Positions 11,241-21,240 of a stretch of DNA of 64,000 nt are shown one piece after another. Both the position numbers and the translations under genes were made by a program. The stretch lies in NCBI GenBank assembly GCA_947396885.1, contig OX377201.1, forward strand, positions 26,575,923-26,639,922, written 5' to 3'. The DNA is from Heligmosomoides polygyrus polygyrus (taxonomy: Eukaryota > Nematoda > Chromadorea > Rhabditida > Heligmosomidae). Positions within the stretch are counted from its first letter, which is position 1, and each line of letters opens with the position of its first letter. The notes beneath the pieces are model-generated. The model saw nothing but the letters and a program-made list of their open reading frames with translations, ran no database searches and was not told the origin of the DNA.

Positions 11241-11492
11241 AGCGCCTGTTGCGCAGTCGGAGGAGGTGCCGGCTGCGCGCCAGATACCAGGTCCTAGGTT
11301 CGGATTTCCCAGGCCGATCAAATCTTCCAACCCTCCGAGGTATCTGGGAAGGATAAAGCGCTGACTTGTTCATCGGCTGGCCACCGCAAGCCATTGTATG
11401 GCAAATAACGTTCCTCCACGATATCTTGTAAAAATAGAATGCGCTGCGTATTCTAAAAGGGATTGAGTAACGCCGTCCTTCATCCTTTATCC
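11241..11492 (+). mobile_element. tRNA-derived SINE, family A, with 19-bp duplication
   Basis: The copy is flanked by ATTAAATGAATGAACTAAG (11222-11240) and the same sequence with one change (11493-11511). The head has an A-box-like GTTGCGCAGTCGGAGG and a B box AGGTTCGGATTTCCC. The body reads GGAAGGATAAAGCGCTGA and CATCGGCTGGCCACCGCAAG. The 3' end is AGTAACGCCGTCCTTCATCC. Related copies lie at 21128, 35647, 42445(-), 50381, 59471 and 61701(-). Confidence 0.9.
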
Positions 11493-11918
11493 ATTAAATG
11501 AATGAAGTAAGCCTCACACTTTTTTCCTGGGATGGCAAAGTCTTCCTGAAATATAAAAATTTCCTTTATAAAAAACGTCCCGCCCCCTAAAGTCCGTACT
11601 TTTGGCATAACCGATTCATACCTTTCGGCTCATTTGCATATCTATCTGTTTCCTTATTGATGTCATTTGCGACTTCTCATTGTTCATAGTGAAAGAATCG
11701 AAAGGTATGTTTGATATTCCATGGCTATTGAGTGCTTTATTTCAGACACCCTCCTCCTCATGAGGCCAGCAAAATAAGATGTTTTTGATCTTCTAGATGG
11801 TAAAGAGTGCAATTTTTCAGAGTAACCCGGCCACTCCATGACGATATGGAGATGAAAGCAATTACACTTACGACCTGAGCTTACTAAAAAACAAGTGAAC
11901 GAGCTTCTTATAAAAATG

Positions 11919-12122
11919 TCAATCTGACTGAATTTCAGTTTCTTTACCACGAATTCGATGCAAGACTCTCATTGCCTGGTGGCGATCTCTCACACATGCT
12001 CTTCCGCATTGAAGAGGAGGTAGCGAAGAACGAATTTCGTGTTTCGTTTGAGCCAGCTGTTCGATCAGCGCCGTCATTTTGCTCATACCTTTCAGCCTTT
12101 GAAGTGTGCGAGTGTATAGCAT
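11919..12122 (-). other. Possible coding exon, unidentified
   Basis: A minus-strand frame reads MTALIEQLAQTKHEIRSS followed by a Cys/Arg-rich stretch (CGRACVRDRHQ). It stands out from the AT-rich background and is flanked by donor-like sites (AAAG/GTATGAGC upstream, GTG/GTAAAGAA downstream). No family is recognised, so it may be chance. The rest of 11512-12980 shows nothing I can support. Confidence 0.2.
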
Positions 12123-12984
12123 CGTTAAAACAGTTGTAGAAACTAGCGCCTACGAGAGTGCAGCTGTTTTGCACTTTCCTTTTGCCAAAAATGGTGATGC
12201 ATATCTGAATTACATTTTGCTACTCCTTAGTTTAACATACCTGTTTAATCCATTCATTTATAACTTCAAACTACTCATCGATACTATAATCTCTATCAGT
12301 GTATTGCATATGCTTTTTCTTTTCTTTTCCCATGAATCATACGGTCAAACATTTTGGAAGCTTCTTCAATAAATGCCAGTTGACTTTTTTCCTTAACTGA
12401 GCGTTCCTTTGTGTGTACCTTCTAGTCGTTTACTTGTGTTCTCACATCTTAAACAAAGAAAATTGTTCCTATAAATATGCAGAGATATACTAAAGGAAAT
12501 ACTTCTTTTTCTTTCTGACTGTAGTACGGAAGCCGTCTTAAACGCGTTCATACTTAAAAAGCTGGATAGCGTATTTGTCTTCACTGGGACATGTTAAAGA
12601 ACTGCAATCGAACCCCCATTTATGTATTCAGGAATGCTGGTTTGCTCATTAGAGTTTAGACTATGCTCCCGCAAAAGGCATCGGTGTGCATTTACTCATC
12701 ATCATTTTCGCACTGGTGCCGCTCTTGATTACGAACAAGGCAATGGAAAGTTAGGTCCAATCGCCAACGCAGTTAACACCATTTGCTCGTCTTCGATTTG
12801 TGTAGGACTGGACTTGAGCTCGCGTTAAACCGGGAGTCTGAACACAGAGTTCCTCTCAGATCTGCGCTATAACAGGAGTATCGTTATATACGACAGGTCT
12901 GATCCGGAGTTGGCTTGCATTGATGTAAAGATGGGCTGAGCGTTTTCCGAGAAAATCGACGTCAATTCAGGAGTTGTGTCTTAA

Positions 12985-13234
12985 CCCTTTTACGACATTG
13001 TTCTACGATGTCGTCGGACACCATCATTGAGATAGTTCATGGAACTTTATCAAACCTTTAATAGTGTGATATTAATCGCCGAGTCCACTGGTATCTACGG
13101 TCAAGATGATCCATGTGAAACTTCATGGGCTACTGTTTCATTCATATCTAACAAAATGATATTAATAACAATAGTGAAAGTCGGCGCGCTCTCCGACGCG
13201 GCACTCACGTGAAATGGCGCGTGTCGTGAAAGGG
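12985..13234. mobile_element. piggyBac-like MITE, 250 bp
   Basis: The element is flanked by TTAA on both sides (12981-12984 and 13235-13238). Its ends are CCCTTTTACGACA and TGTCGTGAAAGGG, a 13-bp inverted repeat with one mismatch. TTAA duplication with ends starting CCC is the signature of the piggyBac superfamily. It has no coding capacity and must depend on a transposase supplied elsewhere. Confidence 0.8.
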
Positions 13235-13238
13235 TTAA

Positions 13239-16200
13239 GCGGAGGCGTAGCATGGGAGTGAACTATATCTTTCAAATTTCTCAGTGCGAAACCTTTCGTT
13301 AGACGGCATTGCAGTACGGCACAGCAGCTGTGTATCTTTCCGCTGTAGGACACTTCTCACAGTACGAAACGCCACCCAGAACAACAATAACACGTAAGCT
13401 CAGGGTCGAGAGTCTAATGTTAATCCTTCGTCCCCTGATCTACTCGAGCCAACAAAGTCAAGCAATAGAAGTCAGCATTATTCCAATGTACTCCGCACTA
13501 ACGTACCTCTCATTCTGTATAAAATCAAAAGCTGGAAAAATCTGTTGAAACCGGGAACGAACACAGAGGCAATTATCCTACCATATGTTGTATAATATAG
13601 CAGCAACCGCAAAAAAAGCTATTCGACTTATCAAAAATCTAACTTGGCGTTAGAAAGCCTCATTCATTTAGTGACCAGGTTAAAAGAATTTGACAACTAT
13701 GAAATAAAAGATTTTGACACATCGTGAGAAGTGACGCCCTCTTCTGAGGAGCAGTCCTATCCATAGCTTGATTTGTTAGTGACGCGTCTGGAGCAAGATT
13801 ATGTACTCTAGGACCTATTTTGCGGAGCAAGTCGACATCTCATCGCAGTGTTTAATCTACGACGATGTAAACACCGTTAGCATCATATCCAGGAGTGGTC
13901 TCTTTTTCCCAACATCGGATTTCCCCACGTTGAAGAGTGCAAAGCAATTCGTTCTGAACTGGACCATGTGATTTCTTGCTGGACGTTCTGTTAGGCAACT
14001 ATTTCGCGGAGTTTTTGTGCCTACCAAGAGTTTTCTGAAGTAGAAGTGTGACCAATCGCGATGCTTTTCGAAGCTGGAGAATTACTTTCAGATGACTAGA
14101 GACTTAAGCTTCCTTATTCACAAATGGGGACAGGAACGGCACATGTATCCTAAAATCTAACGTTGCACAAGCAAATGATAACAACAGTGTCACACTGATA
14201 AATTTTGTTGGAGGGCGGAGTCTAGGGGCGTTGTCGAACAGGGAGTAGAGGCGTTCTTTACACATCCCCCTTGGAAGGGGGTTGAATGAGGGGTTGTCAA
14301 GGAATAATCGCGGACGTGATTACTGAGCGCACAGAGATATGGTCTCCAATGCAGCAATGTTTGTGCCAATAAGTGCTTCACGAGAAGGTGACAGAAATAT
14401 AAAACAGAACACCGGTAGGGATACCGGGTGTCCTTATGGATTACAAATGATAAAGAATTGTCTGCTAATTCTTTGTAGGTTTGTCATTCACAACTAAACA
14501 CATGCACATTTCTCGCTGTCCAGCATTATCGACGCAAAGATAGCAAGTTAGTCGTACAGCCATGCAGTAGCACATGTTAAGTTTCTCTAGTCCTAAAAAT
14601 TACGTAGTCCAGCTTCATGCGAATCGAATCTCTTCATTTTTGCGAAAATGCTCGAGCAGGATAGTTGGTTATTAAGAAAATACAAAAACGAAACAACACA
14701 CGAAACTTTGGTTTGTACAAGCTGGAAATCGGTTTGATCGGAGCTGAATTTTCCTTTAAAACTGAGATACAATTACATTATCACTGAGTTACGCTTCTCC
14801 TCCATTCTCCAGTCCTCGAGAAAGCACATACCTTACTCACAATATTTTAAGTGACAAGAATATGTCGAGAACTTCGTAGGATGTCATTTCCTCTATCTAT
14901 TCTTTTACAGAAAAAAGATAATTCCCTTTGAGAAACCTTACAGCCCAAGTATTAGAAGAGCGATAATATATCTGAAGCCTCCAGTTATGTTTACAGGCGA
15001 ACGGGTGTCTGACGCTTGTTTTCATGTTTCCTTATACGTTTGCTATCCCTTTTTGGGTTGTCCAGCTAGTACCCAGAAATATCCGTTGTTCGTTGTCAGG
15101 TTTTGAAATTTCATTTGATCGTCGACAATATAGTGAATACTGCTGGCTTTGGGCGCAGGTGTTGCTCCGGTTTTTGTGCGTCACGCCAATTTACGAATTG
15201 GCAGACCGCGGCGCGTTTTTCGTGCGCCACAAACTCGTGGACGGGGCGCGTGGCGGAGAGTGAGGCTTTGTAAAGATTGCATGCTCCCACCTTCCACCCC
15301 TATGCCAGACACCAGGCACTCCGCCGCTCCTCCAAACATCAACGATGGTCCTGGCCGCTGGCTTACAATACACCCAAGGGGATCAATTGGGCCACGATTC
15401 CGTTAGTAAAACAACAAACAGAAACTGTCAAAAACAGAAGCATCTCATCCTCTATTCAGTGCTCCTCACCATCCTCACATGCAGGCCTTCAAGCATCAAT
15501 CGTTTCTATTCTGCCCCGCTGATGATTCGCCAGTAGCTTCTAGCGACTACGTCCGTGGCCTACCCTTGCTCACTTGTGGTGGTGAGCGCCACGTTCACAA
15601 GAAGCCATTCTTTCCCACGTCTTCCCGTACGTGCAATGAGCTTCCTTCGTGATGACGTGGCTCGACAAATATAATGTCCATCTTCTGTCGGCTGGCTTCT
15701 GGGTCCGGCATCACAAAGAAGTTAGAGCGGTCCGCCTCCAGCTTGTTGGCCATTCGGAATGAGAGAAGCTTTCCAGCTCCTCCGAGAAGTGCTCACGTGC
15801 CACGGCTTCGCCTTTGCTGTGGGGTGACGAGCTTTCCACATACCTTTTTGATGCTTTCCAGGCTTTTGCAGTATCATCTTTATACGGAAAAGGAAAGAAC
15901 AACACAAAGTTATTCCCGCACGAAGGCGACGCTCCCCTGGGACGACCGTTTACCTTACGGGCATGTCTGGCAGAATCTCGTGCCGCCTTATGACGACTAT
16001 GGTGTCTACTGCAGCACTGCCGAAATGTTTCTGGATCTAGAAATACCCAGCTCTCGTGATGCATTCATCGTAGGCGACTTTCGTATTAACAGAGAAAAAG
16101 AGGACAACCACAAAGCTCTAAACTGGAACGAGCTTTGAGTTGCTTTTTAGCTTTGATATACACAAGCTTTAGGTGAATTTGTTTATGGATCTCAGTAGTG

Positions 16201-16649
16201 GATAGAGTAAAGCATGCGTCTTCCCCTAAAACTTAAGTGTTCTGCGTGCAACAAATTCTATTCTCGACGAAAAATGAACGCAAATGCCGGTGAAGAAGAG
16301 TAGCAAAGCACGGTCACAAAATGCATATTGTATAAGTCGATGCACGTCTTATGTTTATTCTCACCAACCAGTGATAAAGCAGTGCAGCAAACCGAAGAAA
16401 GGTTTCTCACAAGCAACAATCATACCTCCATATTATCAACAGATGCTTTGTTTTCGGTATTTAAAAAATCAAGAACACCTGCAGGCAGCAATTCGGAGCA
16501 GTAATGTGCTTTCACGATCTCAAGGTAAGAAACGATAGATATCGGTTAGTTATGAACAGTGAGGGTGGTGATGGTGGTGACATGACTATCTCCGTGAACT
16601 CATTTTTGTGGAATTTATTTGAAGCACCAGTACAGAGCCGGTCTTCCAT
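13239..16649. other. No gene recognised
   Basis: The stretch holds many short ORFs. The longest (15674-16138 on +, overlapped by 16064-15711 on -) has no motif I know. The region 15150-15900 is more GC-rich and open in several frames on both strands, as in a decayed repeat or old coding sequence, but I cannot name it. Confidence 0.35.
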
Positions 16650-17225
16650 TTAACACATTCACGACCAGAGCGTTTTCGCGCCCAGTGCGCGCGACGGCCC
16701 GCAGGTTTTTTGGCGCGTGCGTGTGTACACTCATTTGCGTGGACAGGCGCTGAAAAAAGACAGAGTCTTAGAAAACGTAACTGTAGACTCAAGAAAAGTC
16801 AAGAAGAACTGCACAGCTTCCTATAAAAAACTGAGTAGCAGCCTGGGAAGAGATATTTCCAGGAAGAAAGGATAGTCCATACGCGCTGCACCAGTTGCGA
16901 TAAATGTTTCTGTTTGAGATGATCCAACGATAAGAAGTGTTCTTGTTAAAAGTTTGTGCAATGTCATAACCATTCAAGGCCTAGGTTGTTTTATTTAAGA
17001 GTTGAAATCATATTTCATCTGTAGCTTGTGCATTAATTCTGGTCTAGAAGTATATGCGCTTATTGTGTTTCGGTAATGGAAAATGTTCTTATCTTGTTAA
17101 TTACGATAAAGCCAATCATTTTTCTGTCTACGCAAACCCAACATTTTTTGTTACTATAACTTGCGAATTTGAGAAGAAAATCGAACAAAAACATCAACAA
17201 ACAAAGTTCTTCCCAAAACTCCCCC

Positions 17226-17245
17226 GTCCACTCATATGAGTGGAC
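17226..17245. repeat. 20-bp perfect palindrome, copy 1
   Basis: GTCCACTCATATGAGTGGAC is a perfect 10+10 palindrome. An identical copy begins 44 bp later. It lies sub-terminally in the piggyBac-like element. Confidence 0.95.
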
Positions 17246-17269
17246 ACTGTCCGTCGTGCCCTCTCCGCT

Positions 17270-17289
17270 GTCCACTCATATGAGTGGAC
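17270..17289. repeat. 20-bp perfect palindrome, copy 2
   Basis: Identical to the palindrome at 17226 and 15 bp from the right end of the element. Two identical dyads next to a terminal repeat could be transposase binding sites; that is inference. Confidence 0.95.
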
Positions 17290-17340
17290 ATGGTCGCGAA
17301 TGTGTTAATCTCTTTGCGAAATCGCATTATCTCACCATTC

Positions 17341-17421
17341 GTCTGTGACAATGCTTCGATCGCGATCCTTCACAAGGACTTTGTCCTTGTGAAGAATCGC
17401 GACCGAAGCATTGTCACAGAC
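17341..17421. repeat. 39-bp inverted duplication at LINE 5' end
   Basis: The arms 17341-17379 and 17383-17421 are reverse complements with two mismatches and a TTT spacer. The right arm is sense RTE sequence (equivalent to about 53427-53465 of the full copy); the left arm is an inverted copy of the same stretch. It marks the 5' junction of the truncated RTE copy. Confidence 0.9.
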
Positions 17422-18473
17422 GTGAAGATTGTGTACCATATGAGACGGTCGCCCCACAGCATCGACCGCTGATCTGCACTTTAAAGATCACACCTCGAAG
17501 GGTGCAGCAGGTTGAGCAATGCGGTGCTGCAAGAATCAAGTGGTGGCGAATGAAGAAAAGGAAGCAGCTGTCATTCCTCGCGTACGGTTACCGACAGTTA
17601 CGACTGTCGATGAAACTTGTAAGAAAGCAACCGACGCGATACGCAAGCTGCAAGGTTGGAACTCGGCACTACGAAGCCTAGACGACGCAAAGTCGACAAG
17701 CAGGCATGGCTGTGGACAGACGATGTGAAAGCGAAGGTTCGAGAGAAGAAGTCGCTGTATCGTGTGTTTCTCGGCGATAAAACAGCCGACAACTGGCAGA
17801 AGAATCAGAAGAAGGCTGGAAAGAAAGCCGTGGCTGTTGCGAAAACCACTCATTATGGTGATGCCTACCAACAGCTCGAGTCGCGTGATGGTGAGCGGTA
17901 TTTGTACCGACTTGCTAAGACCCGCCATCCCTAAGTCGTGGATATTGAAAAGTTATTTGGCATCAATAATGAGAGCGGCCATTTCTGACTGACCGCAAAA
18001 AAGCGCTGAAGCGATGGTGTGATTACTTTGAGGAGATTTCCAATATGGAATTTCTCGCTCAGCCATCCTTTCTGTGGGTTCTGTTTACGATCCCGTGCAC
18101 AAGATCAACGTGGAGGAAACAAGAAGAAATGGCTCTGAAGAAGTTGAAGCTCTGCAAGGCGACAGGGCCAGATGATCTGGCAGCCGACGTTTGGAAGTCG
18201 AAGCTCTGGTATCCTGCTGAGTAGTTGGCTGAATTCTTCAACCAGGTAGTAAAGGAGAAGAAAGTACCGCAGTGTTGGCACAACAACACGAGGATTCCGA
18301 TGTCGAAGAAGGGCAGTCCTGCAGACTGATCCAATTACCGTCCGATTCGCTTGCTTTCGCACTGCATGAAGATCTTCGAGCGAATCGTCGATAGACGAAT
18401 TCGTGAAAGTGTCAAGCCCTACAACAACCAGTGCGGCTTTGTGTCTGGTTGTGGTACCATTGATGCTATACAC
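17383..18473 (+). pseudogene. 5'-truncated RTE retrotransposon copy
   Basis: The sequence is co-linear with 53427-54521 of the complete RTE at 52505-55645, covering the end of the endonuclease, the linker and the first third of the reverse transcriptase. Stops and frameshifts are frequent (for example TAA near 17932 and TGA near 18327), so it is an old, dead copy. It is cut at 18473 by the inverted-repeat element 18477-20225. About 35 bp of the RTE 3' region follow at 20229, matching about 55250 onward, so roughly 730 bp of RTE were lost before the insertion. Confidence 0.9.
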
Positions 18474-18476
18474 TAA

Positions 18477-20225
18477 CCAGGATACTATCTCAACAGCAGG
18501 TCGGAACTGCGCAAGTGTTGTATATGGGCAGAACCGCCTCTTCCTAGGAAATTACAAACTGCAGGTATCTCGACCCCAATACCATTCTGCGCAGAGTTAG
18601 GGGCGACGGAAGTCGCCTGTTTGCGCCCTGTTGATTGACGTGCTCCGCAGCTGACGGGCGCGCGCGGGATGAGGACTCGTATCGCGGCTCAGCGCAGTGC
18701 ACAGATGGCGTGGTAGGGAAGTGCTCGGGCTCATGAGCGAGGGGTTGAGGGTTTGCATTCCGCAGACTGCGTTTGTTTTCCACTTTTGCAAAACCCATAT
18801 TTATCATATAGGTAATCCACCTAGGGGTGCTATAGTGTGTTACAGAGCATGTTTACATATAACATGTGCTTCAAACTACACTGTAGCTAAAATGTCCACT
18901 TCTGTGTGTCACTTGCCTGAAGCCTATTTTGTGTGACCGTAGTTATGTAACGGTAGATATTTTGTGGCACTAGTTAAAAGCTCTGACTCCACCGACAAAA
19001 CTCCGGTCAAAAAAAATTTCCGCTGAAACTTTGTCTAGAGTGGTTATTTGGGCTGCTGATCACGAATCTGACATCCGTTTTTCACGCTTCGGTCGGAGAC
19101 CACCCATAACGTTAACAAGGGTGGTCCAGGCAGGGTCACCGATTCCGCTGTGCACTAGTTAAAAGTTCAGACTCCACCGACACGACTCGGCGGAACGATT
19201 GTAGCAACGGTATGGGTGGTCTCCGACCGAATCATGAAAAACGGATGTCAGATTCGTGATCAGCACCCCAAATAACCCCCCTAGACGAGATCTCAGCGAA
19301 ATCGGTGACCCTGCCTGGACCACCCTTGTTAACGATATGGGTGGTCTCCGACCAATTCGTGAAAAAAAGGAGTCAGATTCTTGATCAGCACCCCAAATAA
19401 CCCCCCTAGACAAAGCTTCAGCGGAAATTTTTTTTTTTGACCGAAGTCTTGTCGGTGGAGTCAGAACTTTTAACTAGTGCCACAAAATATCTACCTTTAC
19501 ATAACTACGGTCACACAAAATAGGCTTCAATAGAATTAGTTGTAAATCTTTGCATAAAATTCTTTAAACATATAGTAGGTTATCATTAATTGAGATTAAA
19601 ATTGTCTTTTTTAAATTATTTTTTAAAATTTTATATATTTAGCTCTTCAACAACATGAAATACAATAACATAACAAACTTATTTTATGGACAATAACATT
19701 CACAAACAACGAGAAAAAACGAAACAAACTAATAAACTCCAAACTAACAACAATTCAAACATGTTTTGTTTCGCCTCTACCTTCATACAAACAAGTGACA
19801 CACAAAAGTGAACATTTTAGCTACACTGTAGTTTGAAGCATATGTTATAAGTAGACATGCTCTATAACACACTATAATAGCCCTAAGTGGATTACCTATA
19901 TGATAAACATGGATTTTGCAAAAGTGCGAAACGAAGGCAGTCCGCGGGACCCAAACCACCGAACCCTCGTTTACGAGCCCGAGCGCTTCCCTACTACGCC
20001 ACCTGTACACTGCGTTGACCCGCGATACGAGCCCTCACCCGCACGCGCCCGTCAACTGTGGAGCACGTGAATCAACAGGGCGCCAACAGGCGACTTCCGT
20101 CGCCCCCAACTCTGCGCAGAGATTGGGGTCGAGATACCTGCAGTTTGTTATTTCCTGGGTAGAGGCGGTTCTGCCCATATACAACATTTGCGCCGTTCCG
20201 ACCTACCGTTGAGATAGTATCCTGG
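18477..20225. mobile_element. Long inverted-repeat DNA element with TAA flanks
   Basis: The ends are CCAGGATACTATCTCAAC and its reverse complement, flanked by TAA on both sides (18474-18476 and 20226-20228). The arms (about 18477-18990 and 19440-20225) match over hundreds of bases, including GTTGTATATGGGCAGAACCG and TTTTGTGGCACTAGTTAAAA. The centre (19030-19430) has further inverted copies of a CACCCATA..GTGGTC module. A 3-bp TAA duplication fits PIF/Harbinger, but the assignment is tentative. The related reading frames in both arms are by-products of the repeat. Confidence 0.7.
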
Positions 20226-20228
20226 TAA

Positions 20229-20265
20229 GTCGAAACGCGCCTCAGCGTCGTGGAGACAAAGATGA
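20229..20265 (+). pseudogene. RTE 3' remnant after the insertion
   Basis: CGAAACGCGCCTCAGCGTCG and the following bases match about 55250-55285 of the complete RTE. The remainder of the RTE 3' end is missing. Confidence 0.7.
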
Positions 20266-21127
20266 CACAAACTATAGTAGAATGATAAGTTGAGTACAAT
20301 CTGTCATGACAAATGACTTTTACAAGATGTTCAAGCACGATAACGTGCAATTCCAAAATTATCAATCACTGTACAACAGCAAATACATAAAAGCGCGCAG
20401 ATGCGAACAGTTTCTTAGACGAGCGCAGCTTAAACGTGAATCTGCTGGATTCCTCTGTTCAGGTGATTTTGGAGAATAATGTCTTATGCTACTTCTTACA
20501 GAAGTGACAAGTCGCTGAAGACTACCCTGTTCAAAGAACGGGATGAAATCCACGTAGAGCACTTGAGGCGCACTGCGATGAGTTCTACCGTTGATTTTGC
20601 TTCCGTATTCACAGTAAAGGAGCCAAAATCGATGACGTGTTATTTTATCGTGTTTGTGACATCATTTTCCATATTTTGAAAGTGAATATGTTAAATTTTA
20701 CTGCGCCTCACTATTCACACAACCCCTATTTACAGCGTCAATACTTTTTTCGCACACTGTGCCCTAGATAAGTTGTCTAACATTCATGAATTTTCTAAAC
20801 AGCACTTTGCTTTCGGAGACTTTCCATCATTTCTAGAGTAATAATCCTTATTGATATATCCGAGACAAACTATAGAATGTTAAATTTAGCAGAATCCCCA
20901 GTTCATAAACCTCCAAAACATTCTAGGTGTTTTGAAGAGCTTACGCATTGAAATGTGTTGTTGGATAGCTATCGTCTCGTAGGTGTGCCATCTATTAATG
21001 ATTCATGATGAAAATGCGCAAGTTATCAACCGCTGAGTCAGAGATTAATATATGAAATAATTCCGCGATTCGTCCTCTCATACATATGACCGTTTGATTT
21101 CATATTGTTTTGTGTTATAAATTTCCT
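20266..21127. other. No gene recognised
   Basis: AT-rich sequence with short ORFs only. Nothing can be assigned. Confidence 0.4.
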
Positions 21128-21240
21128 TGCGCCCATTCTATGGCTTAAATACGCTTCAAGTCGCCTCCACGACAATGCGTGGCGCATCCCAAAGTAGTTG
21201 AGTAACGCCGTCTTTTACCCTTTATCTTTTCTTGAATATC
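21128..21240 (+). mobile_element. SINE family A, 5'-truncated copy
   Basis: The segment matches the last part of the family-A SINE: ATTCTATGGCTTAAATACGC, CCTCCACGACA and GTTGAGTAACGCCGTC, followed by a CTTTATC tail. The tRNA head is missing. Confidence 0.75.

Larger units (their letters stand above)
16654..17304. mobile_element. piggyBac-like element, 651 bp, non-autonomous
   Basis: TTAA flanks both ends (16650-16653 and 17305-17308). The ends are CACATTCACGACCA and, inverted, CACATTCGCGACCA: a 14-bp inverted repeat with one mismatch. A GC-rich patch follows the left end, and two perfect palindromes lie near the right end. No transposase frame is seen. The style of the ends (C..TTCACGAC) resembles the smaller element at 12985, so both may use the same transposase. 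Confidence 0.75.

Noticed and set aside
15674..16138. 154-codon ORF as a gene
   Set aside because: Overlaps an equally long antisense ORF; no motifs, no clear splice or start context.
18697..20010. Pair of related ORFs (18697-18936 on +, 20010-19783 on -)
   Set aside because: They are the two arms of the inverted-repeat element read in the same direction, not duplicated genes.
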